Notes: generated by a model not told the origin, from the sequence alone. A stretch of 12,106 bases of DNA from Armatimonadota bacterium (GCA_026392135.1 JAPLCR010000554.1:1-12106); one strand, 5' to 3'. Shown: positions 1-7,015, numbered from the stretch's first letter. Numbers and translations are program-made.

Positions 1-136
1 AACCTCTAGGGAAAGGGAGACTATCGCCCAACGGAGTCGTCTTCCGCCCTAGTCACTCCTCGCCCAGAATTGGGAGAGGGGACGGGGGTGAGGGCTTCTG
101 GTTTTCAACTGGAAGACTTATTCCAGAGTAAGTCCC
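1..136. mobile_element. Partial MITE, right part of a copy cut by the window edge
   Basis: This stretch is identical base for base to 6937-7101 of the complete element, apart from one extra 29-bp unit in the complete copy. It has no coding capacity. The right terminal repeat occupies about 110-136 and ends AGTCCC, exactly like the complete copy. The left terminal repeat (about 28 bases) would lie to the left of the window. The triplet after the end is TAA (137-139), the expected position of a target duplication. The element end abuts the stop codon of the minus-strand transglycosylase gene. Copy identity is seen directly; the status as a mobile element is inferred from the complete copy. Confidence 0.85.
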
Positions 137-1710
137 TAAAGTGCTGAAAGTGCGTCCCGATAGCGCGGATTAGGAATCACCAACAGCGTGTTCGTCTCCC
201 GCGATTTGTAGTACCAAAGCAGGTTCTTGTCGCTCAAAACGCTCAAAGCATAGTCCAAAGTACGGCGGTTAGTCGTGTTAACGGGCGGTTTTATCTGAAA
301 AGCAAGCCCCGTCGAGAGGTAGTCAAAGTCGGCAGGGGCAACGTCTCCCGCAGGAACAAAAACAGGTTTTGAGGGCGGAAGCGGATGCAGATTTGGCTTA
401 GGCGGATGTTTGGCGGCAAACTCCTTACGCCTCTCTAGTAAAAGATCTTGTGGAGTAGCCGCGGCAGTCAGCAGAAAAGGTGATTCGCCCCCATATTCGC
501 GGTAAGTTTGAAGAAGAAGGTACAGCAGCCCCCCTGCTTCGGGGCGCAGAAAAGCCTCTCCAACCTCCCCAGTAAAGACAATATCAGCGGAAGGTTGAAT
601 AGGTTTTAGGCTTCCGGCTCGCACTGCCTCCCTCACGCTGAAAGAGGTAAGCAGAGCCTCACGATGCGCGGTAGGATACCACAGCACCGCCTTAGAGCGT
701 CCCGGAAGCAGTCCCTCCCACTCTGCTTGAAACGCCTGTCTATCACGCCGAAAGAGGTCGAGTACCTCGTGTGCAACGCAGATTTTCCACCAGTAGTAGC
801 GGTGATCGTCGCTTCGCCCGTAAAGGTAAAGAAACGCGGGCAAATTCGTCTTAGGGGTCAGGTCAAAATAGAGGCTCTCAAAACCAGGTCTGCCCCCGTA
901 AAGTTTAAGGGTACGCGCAACACCCCCCTCTCCGCCATGATACGCCTGAAAAATCCACTCCGGTGAAGGGTAACGCCCATGTAGCTTCAAAAGATAGCGA
1001 GTCTGGGCTGTGAGGGCTTTCGCAGGGTCGTAGCGTTCGTCCGCCTCCCTTCGTTTCGCCCGTAACAACTCCAACTCCGCCTTCAGTCCGGGAAGATCCT
1101 CCGCCGCTCTCTGCGGGGTAGATACAGAGGGGCTACTAGGTTGCCCTGCCAATTTGCCCCAAGCCCACCGGTAGTTTCGCTCAGTAATCAGGGCAGACAA
1201 GCGGCGCGACTCCTGTACATTCACCTTTAGCCCCACCCCTTGCGCGGTTCCTGCAAGCCACTGTGCCACACCCACCGCCTGCGCCGAAGACACCGCATCA
1301 CTCCTCCCCCCCGATTCAAGCAAGACATCCGCCTCCTGCCAGTCCGCCCACCTCTTTTTTTGCTCCTCAAGAGAGATACCTCCCTCCGCAGCCATCTGTT
1401 GTAAGGTAGATTGAACGTCGGGAAGATTTACGGCACTCTCTATAAGCGGGCGCACCTGCCGAACAACACGCTCCACATCCTCCTTCGCCTCCAACCTCCC
1501 CAAAACGCGCTTGCGAAGGCTCTGCAAAAGCGATTCGCGGCGTTGTGCAAGAGAGAGGTCGTGCGGAAGCGGCTCTTGTGTAAGAGGCGCGGGAGAAGCG
1601 GCGACAGGCGCAGAAGGCGTGGGCTTTTCTGACCGACGGCAACCCGTCATCTGCATAAGAAGAGCTAGTCCTAGAAAGGCGGTAGTGAGCCGTGATGGTA
1701 CGAGTGACAC
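136..1710 (-). CDS. Lytic transglycosylase-like (SLT domain) lipoprotein
   Basis: Predicted envelope lipoprotein of 524 residues. Residues 1-24 form a signal peptide ending in a lipobox-like M-T-G-C (Cys24), followed by a Pro/Ala-rich linker and a charged helical stretch. The SLT-type muramidase signature is recognisable but split. Glu132-Ser133-Gly134 fits the catalytic E-S, followed by SSAQAVGVAQWLAGTAQGVG (141-160), the counterpart of S..GA.GL.Q..P.TA..lG. After a roughly 65-residue insertion comes RYDPAKALTAQTRYLLKL (226-243) and AYHGGEGGVARTLKLYGG (256-273), the counterpart of the usual AYNAG.g.V block. By family knowledge it would cleave peptidoglycan glycan strands to anhydromuropeptides. 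About 250 C-terminal residues are unassigned. The start is GTG at 1708-1710 with AAGGGA just upstream; an in-frame TAA four codons earlier excludes a longer form. It follows 1765-3072 by 54 bp on the same strand. Its TAG stop is made at the junction with the MITE at 1-136, so the C-terminus may be native or slightly truncated. Confidence 0.75.
   Translation of the reverse strand: MSLVPSRLTTAFLGLALLMQMTGCRRSEKPTPSAPVAASPAPLTQEPLPHDLSLAQRRESLLQSLRKRVLGRLEAKEDVERVVRQVRPLIESAVNLPDVQSTLQQMAAEGGISLEEQKKRWADWQEADVLLESGGRSDAVSSAQAVGVAQWLAGTAQGVGLKVNVQESRRLSALITERNYRWAWGKLAGQPSSPSVSTPQRAAEDLPGLKAELELLRAKRREADERYDPAKALTAQTRYLLKLHGRYPSPEWIFQAYHGGEGGVARTLKLYGGRPGFESLYFDLTPKTNLPAFLYLYGRSDDHRYYWWKICVAHEVLDLFRRDRQAFQAEWEGLLPGRSKAVLWYPTAHREALLTSFSVREAVRAGSLKPIQPSADIVFTGEVGEAFLRPEAGGLLYLLLQTYREYGGESPFLLTAAATPQDLLLERRKEFAAKHPPKPNLHPLPPSKPVFVPAGDVAPADFDYLSTGLAFQIKPPVNTTNRRTLDYALSVLSDKNLLWYYKSRETNTLLVIPNPRYRDALSAL
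137..139. repeat. Presumed target-site duplication (TAA) of the left MITE copy
   Basis: TAA directly follows the AGTCCC terminus, as TTA does at the complete copy. The matching left-hand TAA would lie outside the window, so the duplication is only presumed. Read on the minus strand these bases are TTA, and the TA together with the first G of the element forms the TAG stop of the adjacent gene. Confidence 0.5.
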
Positions 1711-1764
1711 AAGTATCCCTTAGTTTTCCATGAAGAGTGCGTTCGTGTGAAAGTGACTGTTTGC

Positions 1765-3072
1765 CTAATGCCCATTACCGCTTAGAGCCGCCTCTTCCCG
1801 TTTCGGGAAGCAGATGGGGGTTAATCCGAATAAGGAGGGAGTAGCCAAGAGTGCCTCCCCCAACCATAAAGACCAGCCTATCGCAACAAGGTAGAAGCCA
1901 TGCTCTCCAACCGGCATCGCCATTAAAGGGATATGCGCGACGACCACCCAAGCGTACCCAAGCCACTGCTCTCTACGCCGATTGGCTAGAAATTGGAAGA
2001 CAAGTAAAAGGAAAAAGCCCGCATAGAAGGTATCCGTCCACATAGGCGGCGTAAGAAAGCGGTAGAGCAGGTCGTCCATCGAAATACCCGTCTGTAGGCT
2101 TGCGAAGCCCCATACCAACGCAGAGGCTACCGCCAGCCCTAGCGCGACACGCTTTCTACTTCGCGACAGAACTATCGCGGTAAGCAGTAGGACGAAGGCG
2201 ATAGGCAGGGAGTTACCGTTCACAATGTACATTCCGGGAGGTCCGCACAAGTCTACTATCGTCCTGTGCCGCCAAGCACCGTTTGTGCCGTTCCGAAAGC
2301 CGGGTCCCTGTAGTGCCCAAAACCGATAGGCGAGAGCGAACAACGCTACGCCAAAAAAGGGCGCAAGGCTGAGGTAACGCTCCCGCAATCGCTTCTCATA
2401 CCATAAAAGCGGAAGTAGCATAAGGGGCAGAGTGTACGCCATCTCCTTAAATGTTAGGGCGACAAAGAAGGCGAACACCGACGACCAGAGGTAGCGGCGG
2501 TTATCCGTGCGGAGAAAGCGCAGAAATGACCAGAGAGCGAGAATATAGCAGATACAGCACCAGATATCGCAACTATCTTTCCAAACGGGGAAGGTGTAGG
2601 AGGTGTCGCCCAAGCCGAGATAGCGGGAAAGGTGTAGCCCCCATAGAGCCATGGCGAGGGTAGCCCGCCGCCAGCCTACGAGTTCCGCGAGAAAGAGGGC
2701 GCACAGCGTCGCCATCACGAGGTGAGAGAATAGATGGACGAGCGTAAAGCCCTGCAACCCGTTCGCTCCAAACAGCCGATACTCCATCCAGAAGAGGAGC
2801 GAGGTAGTGGGGCGATAGTACGGCACAAAGTCACAGCACCAAGCCCCCGTCCACCAGCGCAACGTTCCCGCGAAACTCTGCGTAGGCTCAATGCCCGTCA
2901 TCAGCCAGATACAGTCGAGGTCGTACTTCACGCTATGGGGCGTGCGCCCCGCTATCAGAGGAAAACAGGAACGCGCTCCCCAAAGCGCAGCTACAAGCGT
3001 TGTTATCAGCAGAATTAGCCTCTGACGGCTTGTGATGACTTCGCTTTCGGGTTCCGTCTGCATAAGAGACAA
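1765..3072 (-). CDS. Polytopic membrane protein, GT-C glycosyltransferase-like
   Basis: Protein of 435 residues with about ten hydrophobic segments. No exact family is recognised. The block YYRPTTSLLFWMEYRLFGAN (85-104) followed by G..gFTLVHLFSHLV, and a later F-K-E-M (208-211) at the start of a membrane helix, resembles the conserved luminal-loop and K-E signatures of TMTC/protein-O-mannosyltransferase-like GT-C enzymes, which transfer sugars from polyprenyl-phosphate donors. The acidic pair D51/D53 after the first membrane segment would fit the usual GT-C acidic loop. The function is inferred from these patterns. The longest start is TTG at 3070-3072, with GAGGAG only 2 bases away. ATG at 3061-3063 has the same GAGGAG at 11 bases and gives 432 residues; this start is as likely. 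It is the upstream member of a minus-strand pair with the transglycosylase-like gene, 54 bp before it. An envelope-glycan link between the two is possible but unproven. Confidence 0.7.
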   Translation of the reverse strand: MSLMQTEPESEVITSRQRLILLITTLVAALWGARSCFPLIAGRTPHSVKYDLDCIWLMTGIEPTQSFAGTLRWWTGAWCCDFVPYYRPTTSLLFWMEYRLFGANGLQGFTLVHLFSHLVMATLCALFLAELVGWRRATLAMALWGLHLSRYLGLGDTSYTFPVWKDSCDIWCCICYILALWSFLRFLRTDNRRYLWSSVFAFFVALTFKEMAYTLPLMLLPLLWYEKRLRERYLSLAPFFGVALFALAYRFWALQGPGFRNGTNGAWRHRTIVDLCGPPGMYIVNGNSLPIAFVLLLTAIVLSRSRKRVALGLAVASALVWGFASLQTGISMDDLLYRFLTPPMWTDTFYAGFFLLLVFQFLANRRREQWLGYAWVVVAHIPLMAMPVGEHGFYLVAIGWSLWLGEALLATPSLFGLTPICFPKREEAALSGNGH

Positions 3073-3119
3073 CGCTCCTCATCCTCAAAAGTGGGGCTGG
3101 ATTTGCGCTCAATTTCGAC

Positions 3120-3142
3120 AGAGAGGGGCTTGTCACCTCTCT
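3120..3142. promoter_or_regulatory. Inverted repeat AGAGAGG-N9-CCTCTCT, possible operator or leader hairpin
   Basis: Perfect 7-bp arms (3120-3126 and 3136-3142) flank a 9-base spacer, 57 bases upstream of the ATG at 3063 of the minus-strand membrane-protein gene. This could be a DNA-binding site for a dimeric repressor or an RNA hairpin in the minus-strand leader. The 9-base spacing recalls CIRCE, but the arm sequence is not that of CIRCE. Which role applies, if any, cannot be told from one copy. Confidence 0.35.
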
Positions 3143-3312
3143 TGTTCGGTAAGACTTTTTACAAAAGGTAAGTTTCAGATGGATTTGACGTTTAGATAGA
3201 GTGCAGAAGGCGACAAGACATAGAGCCGTCTACGAAGTTAAGCACAAGTCCATAAACATAGGCGTAGCTGTCATCACAGGATTTTGGAGAGCCATTTTTT
3301 TCTTTACAAGGC

Positions 3313-3341
3313 TTGACAGGAGTGTTAAAGGCTGATACAAT
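3313..3341 (+). promoter_or_regulatory. Sigma-70-type promoter for the 3459-5668 operon
   Basis: A perfect -35 TTGACA (3313-3318) and a near-perfect -10 TACAAT (3336-3341) are separated by the optimal 17 bases. Transcription would begin near 3348, giving a leader of about 110 bases before the ATG at 3459. No extended -10 TG is present. The two hexamers at ideal spacing make this one of the two clearest promoters in the window. Confidence 0.8.
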
Positions 3342-3420
3342 GTTTTCAAAGTACTTTGTACCTCAAAGCATATCGTGCCCTGAACTGCATCGCGCTGTTG
3401 AAATGGCGTGAAAAGCACAG

Positions 3421-3434
3421 AGGTGTTATCACCT
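3421..3434 (+). promoter_or_regulatory. Small leader hairpin before the ribosome-binding site
   Basis: AGGTG (3421-3425), the loop TTAT and CACCT (3430-3434) form a perfect 5-bp stem ending seven bases before the AAAGGAGA ribosome-binding site. It lies in the transcribed leader predicted from the 3313-3341 promoter. It could modulate translation, but a stem this short may also be chance. Confidence 0.3.
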
Positions 3435-3458
3435 TACATCGAAAGGAGACGTGTTTCC

Positions 3459-4238
3459 ATGTGGAACTGGATTAAGTATCTTGACCGTATCTTGCGGGGC
3501 GAAGCCACTCAACCCTCTGCCCTCCGTCGAGGGGAGATAGACCAGCCGACGGGCGGTCTCGCCGTTATCATTGTGGTGCTGGCAATGGTCTACGGCTTGT
3601 GTATGGGGACATACAGTGTCTTTCGGGGCGGGCACTCCGCCTATCTCGCCGCGTTCGCCACGGTGATAAAGGTTCCCGCTCTATTTTTCCTCACTCTCCT
3701 CGTCACGTTTCCCTCTCTCTATGTGTTTAATGCGCTGGTAGGGTCGCGCCTCTCCCTTCTCTCCGTGCTACGTCTACTTGTGATTTCGCTTGCGATAATG
3801 GTCACCGTTTTAGCCTCGTTAGGTCCCATTGTTGCCTTTTTCTCTGCTAGTACCTCTAGCTATAGCTTCATGCTAGTTTTTAATGTTGTGGTGTTCGCCA
3901 TATCCGGTATCATAGGTCTACGCTATATGCTTATCACCCTGAACCGTTTGCGCGAAGCCTCGCTCTTGAGCGAAGAGTTAGACCAAGCGGCGGTGGAACT
4001 GCAAGGAGAAGTGCCTCTCCCTATAGGAACCTTAGAGGCTTCTCAAGGCAGGGCGACCCATCGCGAGGTGATGAATGTCTTTCGTATCTGGATGTTTATG
4101 TTCTCGTTGGTGGGAGGGCAGATGGCGTGGATACTACGCCCGTTCCTTGGCTCTCCTGATAGTCACTTCTCTCTGTTCCGCGTTCGCGGGTCGAGTTTCT
4201 TCGAGGGAATTCTTAACGCGCTCCGCCACCTATTCTAA
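3459..4238 (+). CDS. Multi-span membrane protein, first of a paralogous pair
   Basis: Protein of 259 residues with about five to six hydrophobic segments (roughly 33-55, 66-92, 103-127, 137-160 and 207-227). I do not recognise a named family. Landmarks are a G..MG....FRGG turn (46-58), K-V-P (71-73) leading into FPSLYVFN (84-91), and QMAWILRPF (221-229) followed by a short C-terminal tail. All of these recur in order in the next gene, so the two are diverged tandem paralogs. A Yip1-like topology is conceivable but unproven. The open frame begins earlier at a GTG (3408), but ATG 3459-3461 is preferred because AAAGGAGA (3442-3449) lies nine bases upstream and the MWNWIKYLDRIL start is a natural N-terminus. 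It is the first gene of a three-gene unit behind a consensus promoter and is followed by its paralog after 12 bases. Confidence 0.8.
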   Translation: MWNWIKYLDRILRGEATQPSALRRGEIDQPTGGLAVIIVVLAMVYGLCMGTYSVFRGGHSAYLAAFATVIKVPALFFLTLLVTFPSLYVFNALVGSRLSLLSVLRLLVISLAIMVTVLASLGPIVAFFSASTSSYSFMLVFNVVVFAISGIIGLRYMLITLNRLREASLLSEELDQAAVELQGEVPLPIGTLEASQGRATHREVMNVFRIWMFMFSLVGGQMAWILRPFLGSPDSHFSLFRVRGSSFFEGILNALRHLF

Positions 4239-4250
4239 AAGAGGTTCGCC

Positions 4251-4919
4251 ATGAAAGCGTTCTTAATGCAGGCTGAAGCGGCACTTCGAGGAGTGGACGG
4301 AGATACGCAATCAGTGGGGATTCTGTTACGTCAATGGGTGATGACCATCTCGATTTTCGGGTTTTGTTATGGGGCGGCGATGGGAAGTTTCAGCTGCATT
4401 CGCCCTGAGCGCATCGCTCAGGTAGTCTTTGCGGGCGTAAAGGTTCCACTGCTGCTTCTATGCACCTTTACGTTGAGCCTACCGAGTTTTTTCGTCTTCA
4501 ATAACCTTATGGGGCTTCGAGAGGACTTTCCTAAAGCGATTCGCCTCATAGTCTCCGCGCAGTCGGGGCTAACGATAATCCTTGCGTCGCTGGCTCCGTT
4601 ATCGCTGTTCTGGAACTTATACATGGTGAATCATACCGCAACCGTGCTTTTCAACGCCGTGTTATTTGGAATCGCGTTGGGAGCGAGCCAGATCATTTTG
4701 CGGAGACACTATCGCCCTCTGATAGAGAAAGATGCGCGGCACCGTGTTTTGTTGCGAGCTTGGGGGGTGCTATTCGCTTTTACGGGTATTCAACTGGCAT
4801 GGGTTTTGCGCCCGTTTGTAGCGAATGCCGACCGACCAGTCTCCTTTTTTCGCGAAGAGGCGTGGGGCAACGCCTATATTATCGTGTTTCAAATGATAGG
4901 AAAGCTTCTCGGCAGATGA
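4251..4919 (+). CDS. Multi-span membrane protein, second of the paralogous pair
   Basis: Protein of 222 residues with about five to six hydrophobic segments. It repeats the landmarks of the preceding gene: GAAMGSFSCIRP (41-52), K-V-P (64-66), LPSFFVFN (77-84) and QLAWVLRPF (181-189), then a short acidic/aromatic tail. The segment between the fourth and last membrane spans is shorter than in the upstream paralog, which carries about 25 more residues there. The function is unknown. The retained W-[IV]-L-R-P-F motif and the K-V-P...FP/LPS..VFN block suggest a defined family rather than random hydrophobic sequence. The start ATG at 4251 has GAGG eight bases before it, in a 12-base gap. Its TGA stop overlaps the next ATG (ATGA at 4916-4919), indicating translational coupling and probably a shared complex or process. 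Confidence 0.8.
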   Translation: MKAFLMQAEAALRGVDGDTQSVGILLRQWVMTISIFGFCYGAAMGSFSCIRPERIAQVVFAGVKVPLLLLCTFTLSLPSFFVFNNLMGLREDFPKAIRLIVSAQSGLTIILASLAPLSLFWNLYMVNHTATVLFNAVLFGIALGASQIILRRHYRPLIEKDARHRVLLRAWGVLFAFTGIQLAWVLRPFVANADRPVSFFREEAWGNAYIIVFQMIGKLLGR

Positions 4920-5668
4920 ACTCCTCCCATGAGCGAAATTTACAGGGGGCATTGGAGGATTTGCGCCGAGAACTACGAAAAACACGTTTTTGCGTGATAT
5001 GCTCAACCCTCTGTTTGGGGGGCGCAGGCATCACAGCGCTCTTCGCATTTGCAAGTACCCGAAAGGGAGGCGTGGCAGGCTTAGGGTTGAGTTTAGCATT
5101 GGGCGTTTTGGGCTGCCTCTTATTGCCAAAACCGCGTGCCAATCCTCTCCAGCGTCTTTTTGAACTAGAGGATACGCGGTGTGTTGGAGTGCTATTAGAC
5201 GCGCTTCCCGTGGCGAGCGGAACCATGTACGAGGAGGCTATACGCCTCCTAACTCACCTGCTTCCCAAACTAGACTCCTCTGTTCCCCTCACCCATAAAC
5301 AGCGTAAGATACTCTGCGACGCGCTCGCACATGGAAACATTGTTGATGATTCCGCCTTCTTATCTGCGATTTTAGACTCTCTCCCTGTAATTGGAGCTAT
5401 AAGTGCTCTGCCCACTGTTAGAATTTTGGCTGAAAGAGTGGCATTACACCCTGTGGAGAAGGCGGTACGTGCAAAAGCGCAGGAGTGCCTCCCTGTATTG
5501 GAGGAGAGCGCCAGAGAACTAAGAGATTACGGCTCTCTCCTGCGCCCCTCCGATGGGAGAGAGCCGCCTGATGTTTTGTTGCGCCCTGCCACCGCTACAT
5601 TCGATGACCCCAGCGAACTGCTGCGAGCGGAGAGTTCAGAGCCAGAAAACAAGGTAGTCAAGCTTTGA
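4916..5668 (+). CDS. Membrane-anchored protein with helical (HEAT-like) C-terminal region
   Basis: Protein of 250 residues, not recognised by name. The N-terminus (1-24) is charged and probably helical. Two hydrophobic segments (about 25-47 and 52-70) form a membrane hairpin. From about 78 to 230 the sequence is a series of amphipathic helices with leucine/alanine spacing, for example LFELEDTRCVGVLLDAL (81-97), MYEEAIRLLTHLLPKL (104-119) and the region around 128-180, which resemble HEAT-type repeats used for protein binding. The C-terminal 30 residues are acidic and probably disordered. The start is the ATG of an ATGA overlap with the upstream gene; the open frame continues upstream to 4760, but that part lies entirely inside the preceding gene. 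No strong ribosome-binding site is visible, consistent with coupled translation. It probably works with the two membrane paralogs, perhaps as a cytoplasmic scaffold; this is inference. Confidence 0.75.
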   Translation: MNSSHERNLQGALEDLRRELRKTRFCVICSTLCLGGAGITALFAFASTRKGGVAGLGLSLALGVLGCLLLPKPRANPLQRLFELEDTRCVGVLLDALPVASGTMYEEAIRLLTHLLPKLDSSVPLTHKQRKILCDALAHGNIVDDSAFLSAILDSLPVIGAISALPTVRILAERVALHPVEKAVRAKAQECLPVLEESARELRDYGSLLRPSDGREPPDVLLRPATATFDDPSELLRAESSEPENKVVKL

Positions 5669-5793
5669 AAGAGTGCGTCTATCGAGCGTATCCTTTGGCG
5701 TGAATGGATTAAAACTGCCCTGCGCGGCAGAGAGTCTCGAAATCAGGGAGGAATTTCAGTAGAGGAAGCCCAATAATCGCCTATTACAGAAAA

Positions 5794-5819
5794 GTCCGCC
5801 GTGAACGCTTAGAGCGGAC
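5794..5819 (+). promoter_or_regulatory. Leader inverted repeat GTCCGC-N14-GCGGAC before khpB/jag
   Basis: Perfect 6-bp arms (5794-5799 and 5814-5819) sit immediately before the AGGGAGGT ribosome-binding site of the jag-like gene. There is no run of T after it, so it is not an intrinsic terminator. It might fold in the mRNA and influence access to the ribosome-binding site. The evidence is only the symmetry and the position. Confidence 0.3.
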
Positions 5820-5832
5820 AAGGGAGGTTTCA

Positions 5833-6324
5833 ATGATGGGCAGTGAAGAAAAGGGGATTGATGTCGCTACGCTCAAGCCTGAGCATCAGATTGCCGTTGA
5901 AGTGCTAACGGGAATCTGCAACTGTATGGAGCAGAACGCGTACCCAGTAGTGCGCGACGTTCAAGGCGCGTATCTGAATATCGAGATAATGGGCGACGAT
6001 ATGCGCTCTACCTATGGTCGGCTCGGAGCCTCGCTAGACGCGCTTCAGCTACTCAGTAATACGATTGTTGCACGCCGAACACGTGGAGATGTGCGCGTTA
6101 TTCTGGACGCGGGAGGTTATCGAGAGCGCCGCATCGAAACACTCACGGAACGCGCTTTAGAGATGGCGAAAGCCGTCAAAGAGCATAACCAAGAGGCAGA
6201 GATGGAGCCGCTACCCCCCCACGAGCGACGTATCATCCACACGATACTCATGGAAGATCCCGATATTCGCACCTTTAGCGAAGGAGAAGAGCCTAACCGC
6301 CGTATCGTCGTTTCGCCACGCTAG
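5833..6324 (+). CDS. khpB: KhpB/Jag RNA-binding protein (KH + R3H), short form
   Basis: Single-stranded-nucleic-acid-binding protein of 163 residues, cytoplasmic. After a short lead, residues about 21-95 match the Jag-type KH domain: GRLG (62-65) is the GxxG loop, followed by ASLDALQLLSNTIV (66-79) and RVILDAGGYRERR (88-100). The C-terminal R3H domain follows, with ERRIIHTIL (131-139; Arg132 and His136 of RxxxH) and TFSEGEEPNRRIVVSP (147-162). By family knowledge KhpB (Jag/EloR) binds RNA, often with KhpA, and affects cell elongation and division. The Jag_N domain found in many homologs is absent. The classic yidC-jag neighbourhood is also absent; the upstream genes are unrelated membrane proteins. 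The leader AGGGAGGT is excellent; ATGs at 5833 and 5836 are 5 and 8 bases from it, so either could start translation. It is followed closely by the small protein and nucleotidyltransferase genes. Confidence 0.9.
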   Translation: MMGSEEKGIDVATLKPEHQIAVEVLTGICNCMEQNAYPVVRDVQGAYLNIEIMGDDMRSTYGRLGASLDALQLLSNTIVARRTRGDVRVILDAGGYRERRIETLTERALEMAKAVKEHNQEAEMEPLPPHERRIIHTILMEDPDIRTFSEGEEPNRRIVVSPR

Positions 6325-6359
6325 GCATGACATCCAGTGGAATCGAAGGCGAAACCAAC

Positions 6360-6548
6360 ATGGCAAAAAAAGAGTTTCCGTTTCCGCTCAACCCTGTGAT
6401 AGAGGCGTACAAAAAAGACCTTGACCTCACGCTTATTGAAGAGAACATGAAGCGCACCGTGCAGGAGCGTTTCGAGCGCCTGATGGAGTTGCAACGCTTT
6501 GCGGAGGAGCTTCAACGGGCAGGACGTGAAGCGCGTAAAAAACAGTGA
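6360..6548 (+). CDS. Small helical protein paired with the nucleotidyltransferase
   Basis: Protein of 62 residues from ATG 6360-6362. An in-frame ATG at 6327, two bases after the jag stop, would add 11 residues (MTSSGIEGETN). I prefer 6360 because GAAGG stands ten bases before it and the added residues look unconserved, but the longer form is possible. The core, DLTLIEENMKRTVQERFERL followed by MELQRFAEELQRAG, is a charged helical pattern. From memory, it resembles small proteins often encoded directly before minimal nucleotidyltransferases in diverse bacteria; this was not checked by a search. The TGA stop overlaps the GTG start of the next gene (GTGA, 6545-6548), so translation is coupled. 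A role as partner or antitoxin of that nucleotidyltransferase is inference. With the partner gene broken by the MITE, this gene may now be an orphan. Confidence 0.7.
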   Translation: MAKKEFPFPLNPVIEAYKKDLDLTLIEENMKRTVQERFERLMELQRFAEELQRAGREARKKQ

Positions 6549-6905
6549 TAGACTTCCATGCTCTCTTGAAAACCCTCGCCGATAACGCGGTGGAGTCTAT
6601 TATTGTCGGCGGAGCGGCGGCGACAGCGCACGGAGCCAGTAGGCTGACCCTTGACCTTGACATCGTGTACTGCCGCAGTCAAGAAAACATAGGGCATCTA
6701 GTGAACGCGCTCACGCCCTATAGCCCCTACCTGCGTGGAATGCCGCCGGGGTTGCCGTTTCGCCTCGACGCGCAAACCCTCTGGAACGGATTGAACTTCA
6801 CCCTCACTACGACATTGGGCGAAATTGACCTGCTGGGCGAGATTACCGCAGGGGGCGGATATGAGGAGTTGTTACCCTACTGCATTACGCTGGAACTATT
6901 TGGCG

Positions 6906-6908
6906 TTA
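6906..6908. repeat. Left target-site duplication (TTA)
   Basis: TTA directly precedes the GGGACT terminus and is repeated at 7102-7104 directly after AGTCCC. Removing one copy with the element restores the nucleotidyltransferase reading frame, which strongly supports a 3-bp target duplication. Confidence 0.85.
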
Positions 6909-6935
6909 GGGACTCTCTCTAGTTAAAATCTTCCA
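6909..6935. repeat. Left terminal inverted repeat of the MITE
   Basis: It begins GGGACT, has CTCT at positions 9-12 and ends TCTTCCA. It pairs with 7075-7101 at 20 of 27 positions with no gaps; the outer six and inner seven bases are perfect. Confidence 0.9.
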
Positions 6936-7015
6936 AAACCTCTAGGGAAAGGGAGACTATCGCCCAACGGAGTCGTCTTCCGCCCTAGTCACTCCTCGCC
7001 CAGAATTGGGAGAGG

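Larger units (their letters stand above)
3073..3458. other. Divergent intergenic region between the minus- and plus-strand transcription units
   Basis: This 386-bp region separates the two divergent units. It holds a consensus rightward promoter at 3313-3341, a perfect inverted repeat at 3120-3142 near the minus-strand gene, and a small hairpin at 3421-3434 in the leader of the plus-strand operon. No leftward promoter of comparable quality was found by eye. The open frames here lack ribosome-binding sites or recognisable content and look like chance. Confidence 0.7.

Noticed and set aside
664..966. Plus-strand open frame of 100 codons
   Set aside because: It lies wholly inside the minus-strand transglycosylase gene, has no ribosome-binding site and has a composition typical of an antisense shadow.
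3120..3142. CIRCE heat-shock operator
   Set aside because: The 9-base spacing fits, but the arms do not resemble TTAGCACTC/GAGTGCTAA and no chaperone gene is nearby.
3230..3418. Minus-strand open frame of 62 codons in the divergent region
   Set aside because: It overlaps the consensus rightward promoter, lacks a convincing ribosome-binding site and shows no recognisable content.
5673..5762. GTG-initiated 29-codon frame before khpB/jag
   Set aside because: No ribosome-binding site and no recognisable features; more likely untranslated leader.
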